Assembly (NCBI GenBank): GCA_004794785.1
Contig: SJOL01002263.1
Span: 11,800 to 75,799 of the forward strand
Direction of reading: 5' to 3'
DNA length: 64,000 nt
From: Opisthorchis felineus
Taxonomy: Eukaryota; Platyhelminthes; Trematoda; Opisthorchiida; Opisthorchiidae
The notes below the pieces were generated by a model. That model saw only the letters and a program-made list of their open reading frames with translations, did not search any database and had not been told where the DNA came from. The translations under genes and the position numbers were made by a program. Positions 28,739-42,500 of this stretch are shown here, in pieces (position 1 is the first letter of the stretch; each line of letters starts with the position of its first letter).

Positions 28739-29464
28739 GTGAGCACGAGTGGCGTCTACCTTCACGTCAACAATGACTCCTGTACTCCAGTCTACTGTAA
28801 AAGACACAGTGAAGAGGCAGAAATGGTCTCTGCTTATCTAACATCGCCAAACGAACTACACATAGACAACACAACAACACAACATAACACACACAACATA
28901 GACAACAGTCAGCGAATGCGCTGGCCTGCCAACATGCGTTTCAGCTCGGTCGAGAAACCATAGGATAATGTGGTATAACAATGTACAAATGCACAACTCC
29001 CTGACTCCAGAACAGGTTAAATAACCATATGAAAAATGAATGGAGGATTTTTCGTTAGTATTCCATCCAGACACCCAGTAAAAGCGCCGTAGAAACACTT
29101 AAAGATGTTTTGAGACGAAATGCTCGGAATTATCCACTAAATTTTCTTTGGAGACGCTGTCCTAGAATGACTCCACAAGTTTGTACTGCCCCTTTTCTAT
29201 TCCTTGTTAATTTTGTGGAATTTCATCTGGAGCTTTTTCCTGTATATTGCAAGTTCCGTTTTTAAGTAGTCATCATTTACCGGCCACCAACCCAGCCACC
29301 AACAATTAAAAATCCGCGAATTTCCATGATTTTCTTCCGGGTTGTATATATTCAAACTCAGTATTTTGAAATCGACATCTATATAACCTAGAATTTTCAG
29401 TAGTCAAAAAGAACACTGCTAGCTCAGATTATAAAGACTTTGTTTCTTTGCGTTCTTGGTTCAG

Positions 29465-29691
29465 ATGCACGTACAGCCCTTTCTACTGTCATTTGTGTGT
29501 CCTTTCTAGCCCGGTGTTCCCCCATGACACGTCATCACATGGCACTGCATGCAATACGGTGGCTTACGCTGCAACTCGAGTCTGCTTCCAGTACGCAAAC
29601 AACATCAATGGTAACCAGATCATCTGTAGTCAACAATTCACCATTTCTGCCGGCTGATGCGACTCCAGAAACCATGTACTTGGCAGTCAAG
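29465..29691 (+). CDS. Huntingtin-like gene, exon A
   Basis: Acceptor GGTTCAG, donor AAG|GTAGGG. It enters in phase 1 (two bases AT complete a codon) and leaves in phase 0, 75 full codons. The first half is a helical pair including FLARCSPMTRHHMALHAIRW, compared with the huntingtin HEAT helix after LKSSSPTIRR. The second half is Ser/Thr-rich and probably a loop, ending ETMYLAVK. A second in-frame acceptor (TTTCTAG at 29509) would shorten the exon in the same phase. Confidence 0.5.
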
Positions 29692-32600
29692 GTAGGGCCT
29701 TTTTATTGGAACAACGATGAACGCTTTGCACCGGAAAGCTTAATATCAAAATATCATGCAGAGCCGTCGATTGATAAGAAACAGTTAAATTAGTGTTCAT
29801 TTTCAAACCACCATTTTTGTTTACAGTTCTGACAGAGCAAACAAGCCCCTTACTTCTTGTTAGTCACATCGGAAAAGCGCTGGAAAGTATACGGATCTGG
29901 CAATATGGCCGCCAAACCTCGTCCACACTGAATTACGTGTTCGCCAAATGCCATTCCGTGTGGTTCGCTCGTAAAATAACGAGGCAATATTATAACCAAG
30001 AGATTCAGCCCTGTCTCTACTGAAAACCAAAATGAGTAGGGTTGTCGGAATCTATTGAGGTTAAGTCACAGTATGACATAAATTTGACGGAAACTCGGGG
30101 ACTGCACCTAACTGATGAGCCCCAAGAAGGGCGAAACCGGTTGTGGGCAGTTGAAGAGCTTTCAGCATCCTTGTGAGTAGTTTCTTTTATGAAATAGTTC
30201 TTCGACCTACCGCTGTCCTTGTGTCAGAAACTACACCAGAAACATAATCAAAAGTCCCTAAAGCAATCTTATTCGAATGAAATAAATGACCTCTTATTAA
30301 CCAAAACCGTACAAAATATACCATTCTATTCTTTTTATGAGTGTATCCAAGTTCAAAGTCATCAAAAGACTGCTCAAGGAACCGAATTTTCGTAATAGTG
30401 TAAACGCATCCAACAAAGAAGCTTAGTGGGCAAAATCGTGTAGATATAGACCTTTTTTGCCACTCAATAAATCCAAGAAGCTCTCAAATTTAGAAGGATA
30501 TGCTTTTGCATGTACAGAAAGTACACTGGAAACAAACACAGGAGAAAAGACTTACATGTGGAAAAATTAAGGTATGCAATCAGACACAAGTCATGATCAG
30601 CTGACGATGGTTACATTTGGTTTGCAGAAAAGCCTGGTGAGTAAAAAACAAGCAGAATTTTGGAAAAAACATGCAGATAAGTTTCGAAAGAGTGAAGTCT
30701 AATATTGCATTATGGAACGAGAAAGTACAGTACGTTTTCGTCTTTTGTCACCAAGAAACTAATGTACCTGCTAGTGTGTTGGAAAGTTCTTCAAAATTTT
30801 GGAATCAAATTCACTTTGAATGTTTATTTTAAAAATGTTATGCAGAACCTCAACTCCTATATAGTTCTCTGTTTTCTGGTCTCCACTGTACGAAGATTTC
30901 TTAATGCGTAACAATAAGAAGCGCCAGACTTATTGACCTTGATAGCATGACTAAGTTCGCTCACACTTCGGCCGGAATGAAAAGATCGTTTTATGGTTCC
31001 AAAGACTGGTAATAAGCTATAATATCCAAGGCATACAGAGAACAGAAGTAAACTTTATCATAAGGTTGACACAAAGGTTGCACCTTGTCCAATCGGACTC
31101 ATCGTCGTTTGAACAGCCCTCATCCTGTACTGGGCGGAATTATTATGATGGGTCTACACCGGGACAGGTGGGGAACTGTTCAGACAAGAGTGATTTAAGC
31201 GTAATCCCACAAATTACGGAGTTCAACCCTGGTACAGCCAACTATATGCACTGTTGATGAGCTCTAATAAGAGCGAGGCTCGTGTTCAATCTATTCACAT
31301 TTTGTGCGGACTCACCAAAACAGTTGCACTGGGACATTCCGTGCCAGAGCAACATGAACTGGAATCCTACCTATCCAGCAACCATTTACAACAAAATTCT
31401 TCTGTGCAGTCGCAACTGCAAACTCATAGGACACTAAGCAACCTACGTGATCACCAAAACTATTGAATAAATTGAAGAGTATTAAGGCCCCACTGTAAAA
31501 ACAACATTTATTTCATTGAAATCTTCGCCGATATTTATATAGTTCAATTTGTTGTACATTCGTCAAAAAAATTGTGTCGAATAACTTTCACGCGCCATAA
31601 TTTTTGTTGGTAAAAGCCCCCTTTTTATCTCCACTGATACCTATATCAACCACCCAATCAGAACTAGCAATACGTTCGCAAAATTGAAGTGCCAGTTCCT
31701 TGTGTAGCAACTTTCTGCTCACCGGACTATTAACCGAAAGACAAGTAGCTCCATGCAGTGTAACGGAGACTAGTGACTGACAGATAAACATTACTTTCAT
31801 GTGATGTGAAAAACTAATTGCGGAATCAGATTTGAAACCTTGGGGTGTTTCCAGCCGTAGTTTATTACTACACCTACTCTCAATACTAAAACATTATTTG
31901 GGATTCGTACCTTTCAATTTCCTAGGGTGACTTAGTCCCAGTGTATCCAACGGAGGGAGTAATCACAAAGTTTTGTTGCGTTGTTGATGACATATTCTAC
32001 AGAGTAATTTCAAGGTCAGATGACCGCTCAGCAAGCCGCTCTGTACGCAGAAAGGTGTTTCTTTCATGACCCATGTTGCTCCAAAAACGGTAATGTTTAC
32101 CTTATCTTACGATCAATTCTGAAGACGTAAAGTACACATCCAGCTCATGCTTACCATATGGTGAACGTTTGCTAAACGTTCATGAAGCTGCGGCATTAGC
32201 CGTGAACTGAGTATCTTTTCCAGGTCAAGAAGGTAGGATATGCTTAGAGTCACTTGGTTGGAGGCGTTCTGACAAAACATCGGCGTAAGACAGTCAATAA
32301 CATATGTGTAATGTGACAATATCGAACACAAAGAAGCAAAGTGCCTTATGAGATAATGAGCTCACTTGTAGGCAAAAGACCCACATAAAACCTTTCGCCA
32401 GTCTGGTGCATAATCATCCGTATGAATTTTTTCCAGGTAATTATTTGAAAGCGGCTATATTATGTTGCGCCTGATACTCGACTCATCTGAATATCACGGA
32501 ATCAGTCACTTACAGTGTCAGATGATCTCTTTTTGCACAAGAACATCAAGCATGAGGATTTTCTCGTTCTACATTGGTTCTCCAAATTTATGCATAGATT

Positions 32601-35600
32601 ACCTCCTTATCAGTTGGCCAAACAAAGCATGAATCAAATCTCCAGTACAATAGTGATTGCAACCAGTCAACAGATGGATGCACATCATAGCATATATATG
32701 TTATTCTGACCTGAAGACATGTGTCGCCTTCTCAGGTCAGTGTTTTCCAGCTCGAGCTACTGGTCCACTTATGTCGTACGCATTATACCAGAACTATTTT
32801 GGTGGTTCAGTTGCAGCTAAGAACCGGTGCACCATATGCTTATGGGTCCGATGGACTGAAGTGCTGTCCATTGACCTGGATGTGAGGGCAAGGTTTCACT
32901 CACTCCCAGTAAGGTTGGCTTTAACATCAGTGGTGCCGGCCAAAGGGGTTCTTTGATCGGACACCCTCCGATGTGTCATTCAGCTGTCAGAAGAAAATAA
33001 TATTTTGTCGCTTACAACCTATGCGCCTGGAAATTTCAGATTTTTCTAGACATTTCAAGCCATGGTTTTGAGAGTTTCTTTCTCAAAACACATCACACCT
33101 TGATAGTCTGATAAACACTGGATATAATTTATCAAGATATATGAGTCAAAATGTTCTCTCCGCAACCGGGCGTCACATACGGGTAGGACATTCTAGGGAA
33201 GACGTAGGAAGATAAACGATAAATAAGAGCATTGCCTGATGGATGCATGTGCATTCTGTTGAGTGAGCGCGCAAAATAAGAAGTGATATTCATTGGGATG
33301 AACCCGGTCAGCAGTACTTCTAAATGCCAGACAAAGAATAAGTTTACTTTACTCTGTACAAAAAATTGAAGCGTCGTACATTGCGAAAAGATCTGGTACA
33401 AACTCCTATTTAAATGGATTACAAGCCATCAGTCTCACGGAAACTGTTTACTTTTCTGTTTTGAAATAAATTAGGTAAGTTAACTTAAGCAACACTACAG
33501 ACCACAGTTTACATGGATTAACTACCTCACTGTGAGTTCTAAAATATCTGGATGAAGCCTGCTTGGTACCAGAATAATAGGAATTTTGATGATTCCTTGA
33601 AGCCCAAGCAATTGTTGCTATTTACCAAGATGTTTTCCTTATCAATAAAGGGGAACCTTTATGGTGCTTGAAGCAAGGTCTACATAACTCAATGAATAAC
33701 AGGAAGCTGATACTAGACAGCCGTTGTTTATGTTCGTTTGACTTCACAGTTTATTCCTGTCTTGAGACTATCCACTCATTCATTCTGAAGATTCACATTT
33801 CTTTTTGTAGATTTTCGACAAACTGTATTCTGTAAACTGTATTCACCGGCATAGAAAGGCATGGCAGGACAACACAATTAAACAACAGGAAACCAGAATC
33901 AGAGGTCGAACTACATCATAGTGTATTGGTCAAATACTAAGCATATAAGTTCAAAACTTTTTTGGCTGCAAAATTAAAGGAACTTAGAGGAGTGTTCGGC
34001 TGGCTAAACCTAACACATAAGCAAAAGTGGCGAACCTTTACACATCGATGATGATTATCTACTTTCAAAATTAGGACACGTCGAGCGAAAATACTTCATT
34101 TTCAATTGAGACCATGGTGTATAAGTGAAGTCGCTCCCCAATGGGAACTACAGATGCACTGCAAAATCTATCCGGCTATGCTGGGAATAACCAGTGGACA
34201 TGTCTAGAATCACCGGGGAGATAACAGCGACCTCCCGTTTAGGTGTTTACTGGCTGGTTGATCAGCAATGTGAATAAGTTGACAAGATAAACCGCATCTA
34301 TCGCGCTGTCGTTCGGCCGGGTGTGGCCAAACAGTAAAGTGTCTATCTGCTAATTGTGAAGGCGTTAGTTTCGCGAAATATTTCTGAAGGTTATCAGGAA
34401 TGAAACGGCTTTACAGTTATTCCCTGACTCCTGGCAGAGGTCTAATTTTCGCGCAACCTGCGGTGACCATACGGCTAGTAGAATATTGGGTAGTATGTGC
34501 TTCTCTTCTTACCCTCTTACTCTAGACGACACAATTCATCTACCACATTCTTTAAAATCCATTTACTTTTTTGGCTGAATTCAGTCAATACTAAAACGTC
34601 GACAAGCACACTACGGCTGCTTAATTCTTGTCGATTGTCACCGGCATTGCGCATCACTTGAAACTCTGGAAAAAATCGAATGCATCGTATTTCGCATTAG
34701 ATCCCGAATGTACTTTCACTGAGTGAAGGGTGACTAACCACAGCTCTAAGATAACGGAAAATGTGACTAATTCCCACACTTTTGTGGCTCAACACTAAAA
34801 AGCTGACGGAAACTAATTCTGACTCTTCGCAGTCCTCTCATTTTTGTATTCAGAAGGCAGTGAGAGAGAGCAGCCTCTTTAGTAATCCGGTCAGTTTTGT
34901 TTTCATGTGACCAGCAATGATGACAGTTCACAATCAACATCGACTTGAAACTCATCGTCTTTTTACGACCGTCTCTTTCGCACTTTTTGCCACAGGACCT
35001 CGTGCTTCTCAGCATGACCAATTCCGTTTACGCAACGCGCACAGCTGTCATTCCGCTGATGAGTCGTTTGCTTCTTCAGCTTTCCTTATGCAGCATAACA
35101 AGGTTGTTGGACCAGGTAATAGAAGTAAGTGCAAAACTCCCCTTTTAACGACTCACCATCTATTCTTTGCGTACTTGCTTGCCCTAACTGCGCATTTCGG
35201 TTGCTTGTTTCTCTTGAAATGGAGAGTTTGCTCAAAAGTGAGGGGTGGTATTTCCATTACTATGCTGTATGAGATCGCTTTTGATGTTAAGTGCATTCCA
35301 AATGGAAGAAGATCCAACAGTATAGGGAAACGTGAACAAACCAGTTTGTCGTTTTCTCCCCTGACTACCCATCACCTGTGGTAGGTCTTGGGATTTCCGT
35401 GGCGTTTTTTATATTTCGCCACTACAGATAATGTGTTGGCATTCGAGCTAGATCGGGTGATCTATAAGGTTAAAATGTGGCTACGTGCAACTTATTATAC
35501 TAGTGCCTCTTAATCCGGAGCGTGACAGTGTTATTCCTAGATTCCGAAGAGAAGCTTTCCACAACCCTGACGTACCATAGTTTGGTAGAGAATTGAATGC

Positions 35601-36496
35601 TTGTGACTCAACTTGTGCAGTCAATGGTCTAAACGATCGGTAGGCCTGGAAGTTTTGTTGCGAGCGTTTTATCACCAACCTAGACGGCATTGCGATTTGG
35701 AGCGTTGACTCGGCGTGTTGTGTAGTAGTTTGCATGAGGTTATCCGCCTCGAAGTTTGAGTGAATACGGATTGTGGTTGGTCGGTCGGATGGATGGCCCA
35801 TCGTTTTGGACTATAACTCCTCTTCCCATTAGTTGATCACCCTAGTTTCATCATGTTTGATCAAATGCACAAAAAGATTGATGCAGCTCACCAAGCCGTA
35901 ATCAACAGCAGACGAACAGTCCTCTTACCTTTTTCTTTGTGCGCTATCTTGTAAGATTTTCTGTCCCTGGGTCTGGATGTCCTCAGTATTTATTTCAAGT
36001 GCAGCGGCCATGAATCCGAAGATTTGCGGCTAATCAACATTTTCAAGTAAATTACTTGTCAACGAATTTCTGTATTTCAGACGCAATTACAAGACGGTGT
36101 CCATAATCCACCTCTTTGTTCTATATTGTTTTACTCCGTTGTATCTGCTAGCTTCGTACGCGATGCATAAAGCATTACTATGTAGTTGTCCAATCGTAGC
36201 TGCAAAACCTGGACGTTGGCAACCTTATCTTTTGGAAAGTTGAGTTGAGTCAAGTCGTAGATAGATTTTTGCACTCCGAGAGATGCAATTTATGCTCTCA
36301 AACTCGCAACCGGCACTACAAGATCTCCATATTACTAGTTAGAGTCTAGATAAAACTAAATAGTGCGATTGGAGCGCATCACGCAACGTGTTGAATTGGA
36401 CAAATACCTAGCCATGCAAAAAATCTATAATTACAGTAAGTTGTAAATATCTTGGTTGTAACTTCGACCGCTACGCGTAGATAGAAAGACAGAAAT

Positions 36497-36571
<75 letters not shown>

Positions 36572-39500
36572 TGTAGTTGGATGGATTAGTAGCTGTGTGG
36601 ACATGGATATAGCGGTTGACATTTTTTTCACGAAGTCTAGATACTAGGAGGAAGTATCAGCAAATGCTCCCAAAAACTGAGTAAGCGCATATGAACATTT
36701 TACATGAAATAAGTGAAGCAAGGAAAGTCTCTCTCGAAGTTGCTTGCAAATAACAGATCTGTATTACAGAGAGGAGCGGGTACATTAGGCCTAAGAGCTG
36801 GTGATTGAATTGTTCTCTGAGTTTAGTGCTCTTGCTGCAAGCGTTTTGTCACCTAACTAGTCGACATCATCGGTGCAAAAGTGGATGGGTCTGCTTTGTT
36901 TGGCAGTGGTTGATCATCGACGCTCAGGTGACCTTTGAGTATAAGCTCCCTGAATCCTTTGTGGTGACTCGTAGAGTTTAATCCACGGTTGATCTTGTCA
37001 TCTGATCTGTTCCTGAGATGGTCGGTTACGGTTGGGCTCGGCAGTTGAATTAACTTTCCTTTATTCTCAGGAGTACATAGGGTGTAGTCAGTTCTAGATG
37101 ACGGTTGGTCACACTTGTCGTGAAATACCATGTTTCCAACAATACTCTTGCTTCTTTTGGAGCCTCGCTTTACTCAAAAGGACTGGGTGAGCTTCCTAGC
37201 ATTTGCGAATGAAAGTTGAAGGGATCTGACCAAGCCTTCCTACAACAGCTTTCATTTATGTAGGAAATTTGCTTCTAGTGTGTTCGAGGTAGTAGTTGCT
37301 GAATGCTTCGCAGCCTATTTGATGGTTTAGTTTAGCTAATTTTCTCGGAGTTCTGTCGGGCACCCATATACTTCAAGGCAGCACTCGGCGTCTGAGATAC
37401 CGAGATGTAAGCGGGTATAGTAATCTTGATGTCATAGAGGAAAATGTTGGTAGCTCAGTTAGCGTAGATGGTCGTTGGCTTGTTCGCTGAACTGGGCAAA
37501 TTGATGCACTTTGACTGCATCATGGCTTTAACCCTGAATCAATTGGAAGATTATTTGTGCTATTACTGTTTGTATAGTAAATTGTATATTGTCGTTCCCT
37601 TCTTCCAGATGTTCAACAGGCAGGAGGTTAAGCGCTGGGAAGAAGCCGAGGGTCTATTGAATGGTAAGCACGTCTGAGTGACTTCAAATTGGCTGATTCT
37701 GCATGCTATGAATGTGGGAAAATGCAGAATCTTTATTGTTGATCAAACCCACGTTATACGGTGCGATTTCAAGATCACTTCTTTGAGAATGGAAGACAAT
37801 TTTTGGAAATTTCCGCCAAGCAAAACCATCATAAAATGAATGAAATTCCATTTACTCAGCAAAAAATGCATGACAAGACCTCAGCAAACCAAAACCCACA
37901 GTAATCCATTTTGAGACCCTTGTAGCCGCCAAGTTGCTAGATAGCAGCTCGACTCCAAGACATCTAAAAAGGGCGTTTAATTGAAAAAAAGATAGATGAA
38001 GACTCGGGGTATGGGTTTATTTGTTGAGCTTCAGGAAAGCGAAACCGGTTGAGAGTTGACGAGGGATTTTCGAACAGCTTGTTTCGAGAGCTGTACTGCG
38101 ATTCCTTGAATAATGTCCCCACCGAAAAATGAGGTAGGTTTTTTGCGGAACATTCAGACGAGATATTCAGCTGTTCTATTGATGATTCTTCAGTCAAGGC
38201 CAAAGCAACATTCAAATAACATCAAAAACTAAGTAAGACTGTTACTCTCGTTGAATGACGAGTTTTGTGAAGCGAAATGTGCGCTTGCTGGCAGAGCCTG
38301 TAGGAGTTATCAATTCTTAACTCCATAATGTGTCCTCGATGAAGTGTAATTGCATACCTTGGCAAGACGTTTTTAGTTCTGTCATGATTTTCATTTATTA
38401 TATCCGTGGATTTCATTGGGCTTATATCGATTAGTTGTTTAGTTGAGTGTACGTCTGTATCACTCATAGTTCAGAACATTTTCTTCCTTCTAATGTATGT
38501 TTCCCATCAAAAAGATTTACCGTAGCTTGACCAATGTGTGTAAGGTGTTGTATGGGTGGTCTTGCAAAATGCCAGTATCATAGCTGCGTCAATTAACCAT
38601 GGAGTAATTTAAGTAAGCATTTACTGCAATACCTGGAAAATGCATGTAAACCTGTCACGTAAGCATTTATTAGGGTGGACTTTCTGCCGAAATTGTTAAA
38701 GTTATCAATAACTTTGAACTCTTGAGTTTACTTTGATTTACGAAACACTCAGTCAGTCTGATGACTACTACATTGTGCATTCAGAAATGCGCAAGTTACC
38801 GCAAATCTGGTGCAACTAAATGATTTACTGGTGAGACAGTCCTTACCTCGATAGTTTTTTATAACCAAGTTCAGTTCTCAGTTTGGGTCACCAAGTTTAT
38901 CAGTACAAAGTACATTTACAAAAACGTAGCTTGCATCCTGCAAAGTTGGTTTGAAACAGAAATGTTTGAAAGCAAATGATAATTCTTTGGCAACATAATG
39001 ACAAAATCCTGGTCTTCCATTTAGGATGAACTTGGCCGGATCCACTCACGAACGCCTTGGAATTGACAGGCAGCCTCAATATACCGTACTCGAGTTGACG
39101 CGCTTGATCTGGGTTAGCATATTAGAAGTTTGTCTTCCGATGAGAATTCAGGTTGTTCAGAATTGCAAATGATTCGGTGACTATTTGTAGGTAATGGCAT
39201 CTGATTTCTCGCTTCTGAAGAGGCAAGCCTGTTCACTTTTGAGCGACATGGTGGAGTTTCCCGACGTCTCGAACTACAACCGATTGCTTCTCCATTGGAT
39301 GTAGACTCACGAGTTTGAGCGACTACCAAAGCAAGGACTTGGAGACAGCAACTGGTGATTTAAATAAATGTTATGAGTGGTTTGTCATTGATTTGTTCGC
39401 TGAGCTGGTAAGTTTGCTCGCAAGCATTTCATCACCACTTGAGATGACATGGTCAGTGCCGTTTCGGAGAGCGGATTGAAACACAGCGGTGTGTCAGTAG

Positions 39501-42500
39501 TTGTGCTTAGAGTGCTGCTAGTCGGGGCTGATCTTCGATAAACTGTGGTCATTCGAGCTGGCGGTTTAGTGGTTGGTCAGTTAACTTGTGTACAGACTAA
39601 TTGGATAGCACGTTACTTGTGAGCTTGGCCTTGTTTGCCCTCATCCGCTGATCGGCGCCAGAGAGAGAAATCTAAAGAACATAACATGTCCCTTCTTGCT
39701 TTCTATTCATTGAGTAAACGCAGCAGGACCGGCTACCTGGTCTTCCGCTGGTAATTTTAATCAAACATCTTTTTTGCTTCAGAAGACGTGTGCCGTTATT
39801 ACAACATGGTTTCGGTGACTTTTGTATTCTCTGGTAACAAGCGTCTCCCCTTAATTTCATAGCAAATAATATTGTCATCCCTATACTTCCGCACGCTGCC
39901 TGCGAACCGTGTGGCACAAAATTCGATGAAGAAAAATGTGCAACCATTTTAGATGGGGCTCAGCCTTGGCTTCTTTTGGAATGCTTCTGGCATTAATGCT
40001 TCTTTGTTCTGTTTACACAGGACTTTGAAGATGATGTTGATCGGAATCTCATTGCACTAAGAATAACAATTTTGGGGGGAATTGAAAAATAACTCTTAAA
40101 GGGAGAACAAAAAAAGGCTGATGTAGAAGATACTTTTGAATGTTTTCGAATAAGGTCCTCAGGAGGCGTAGCGCGACAGAAACAGTTATTAGTGGTTCTA
40201 GCCTAGGGTGTTTTTTCTGCCATGACAGATCATTTATTGCTGTAACTACTGACAAGTTTGTCTTGTGACATCTCCATTTCCTAGCACTTGGTCTGCTAAT
40301 CAAGAGAGCAGTCCCACTCCCATCGTCTTCTGATGAGGCGCTCTCCAATTTAACGTTAAATAGCACAATTGGGCCAGCTACAACCATGTCTCCGGTGAGT
40401 TCTTTATGCTTTATATTTAATGTTTCAGTGCAATTACAGCAAACAAGTATCTTTTGGGTTAAAATAAAAAACCATGCGTTTGGGACTGAGAAAAAATAAA
40501 CTATGGGAGTGAAATTTCTCCCAGTAATAGGTCCACCAAACTCTTCCGGTGCAATAACCTATATGCGCTTGAAATATCCCCTAGATTGAAGGATTTGTGC
40601 AGTAGCTGGGAGCAATTCTCAGAATTATATGCATCACCCAGATTATTGTTCTAGAAAGAAGCGAGCGGTCAGAAGGAAGCCCAAATGAATGCGAACTAAG
40701 GTAACCCGGAAGCTCAACTATTATACCAGGAAGGTTTGTCCGACGTTGAATGGATCAACGATCAAGTGGGCATATTTACCTATCGGTGAAGCAGTGGACT
40801 GAGAGAAGCCAGACACGTTTTATAAACTTAAGAAGGTGCCTATGATTTGGGTCAGTCAGAAATAAACTAAATTTTATAGTAGTATGGGACAGGCAGACAG
40901 AGTTTGGTCATGAATGCGTGTAAAGAATTTATTATTACTCGAAGGTATGTCTATCTTGCCAAAAACGAATAAAGGGAGTCAATGGGACAAGGATAACTCC
41001 ATGCTGAATTAATCTTGAGGCCACCATAAATAAGAACAGATTTTACTAAAAAATGTCTGCTGTTCTAAGGTTGTTTCTGCTAACCCAGATATACTGCATA
41101 TGAGGCGTTTTTCTCAGATCTGTTAGTCGTTTGTTCTCTGAAATTGGTCTACTCGTTTCTTGCTCAAAAATGTTGGTTTAAATCCGTTAAATAAAATGCT
41201 GATGCAACACATAGTAAAGGCTCATAACACCTCGTAAGGCCAAATTCTATTGGTAGTTACTTTTGCGTTTGAGTTTGCTGTTGGCAACTGTGGCTCAGGC
41301 ATTTTTGAAGCAACATGCTTGATAGCACACTCCTTCGCTTCATATAAGGAAGTTGCAGCTCATGTTAAGATTCGTTAAACCAGCCTAGCTAATTTTTAAG
41401 ACTGAAATACAGTTTACACAAATAAAAGATACATAAAATATAGTACCAATTAATAGGTCATACTATGCAAATCTCGAAAGTTAAACGCTCACCATTTATT
41501 CCAATTACAGGAGACCTATGAAACTCAGGTGCTACCGCAGATTAAGCTTTTGGTCTTCAACCTGTTCGATCACGACCATCCTTCTGTCCGCATCGGTGCT
41601 GTACACCTCTATATCACATGCTTGAAACGCTGCCCATATCCGGTGAGTGACACATAAATATGCTTTGCTGATGGTTGGGACGACAGACTATGATGGAGTG
41701 TGACATTATCGTATTTTCATACTACTGATCAGGTAACAGTAGCTGAAAACTAGAATTTTTCTGTACATACATCATCGCCCTATAAAACCGCGCTTTCGTC
41801 GTTGAAAACTAAGTGCCAGTAAGTCCACGATAAAATTCCTATTACTCGACTGAATAAATTTACTATGAGAAAAGGAGTTCAGTGCCCCTCCTTCGTAGAG
41901 TTGTTTCCACCTATAATTGACGCCTATCACCTGCATCCATTTCTGTATTCAGTCGTTATTGGTGTGTCTGTTGATGTTGTCATAGCCTGATGAAAATTCA
42001 ATCCACTCTGGAACACTTGCAACTGAGAAATTTGACATCCTCTTCCCATTTATTTTTGCCCATGCTAGCTGATAGAGAAGGCTCTCGATGAAATTATGAA
42101 CGAGGTGTGCATCAATAAAGAATCTGACTCGCCCATTCCCATGGAGGATCTAGTGAGTTTTACTATCAATTGCCCTCAGCTTGATACGACCTGAATCAGT
42201 TCCTTGAGATTTGGTAAAAGGACCCTGATTCAGCTTACTGTGCCATCCCAAAATATTGTTGCATACTCTGACTTGTTCCAAAGAAAACCACTCCTAACTA
42301 ACTAATTATTTTCCACCAAATATTGATATGCTTTTCGCAGTAGTGTAGATACTTCTTTTATTTCGTTTGGTCCATATGAATGCTTTTCTGTGTCTTCCAC
42401 TCTTGTTTTCCAGGGACCATCTCTTAGTACTCATGCCACTGAGAGTCTTCTGTCGCTGTGTCAGTCCTTATTGAAGGTAGGCATGTCCCGGGTGGTTTTG

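Larger units (their letters stand above)
29692..34995 (+). other. Intron between exons A and B (5.3 kb)
   Basis: It contains a hammerhead-bearing repeat at 30.1 kb and two abutting open frames at 31066-31466 rich in Ser/Gln, but no exon that fits the flanking phase 0/0. An open frame at 32719-32911, bounded by AG and a GTAAGG donor, would enter in phase 1 and so cannot be inserted here. Confidence 0.5.

Noticed and set aside
29824..29884. Short open segment after TTTGTTTACAG ending at a GTATAC donor
   Set aside because: Phase 1 to 1 fits neither flanking exon and the donor is weak.
31066..31466. Two abutting Ser/Gln-rich open frames
   Set aside because: No splice signals that fit, no recognised family, and the frame changes between the two; kept only as intron content.
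32719..32911. Open segment ending at a good GTAAGG donor, possible exon
   Set aside because: It enters in phase 1 but lies between exons joined in phase 0, and its product shows no HEAT pattern.
34917..35384. 155-codon open frame overlapping exon B
   Set aside because: Its product has no domain pattern; the frame of exon B, not this one, joins both neighbouring exons.
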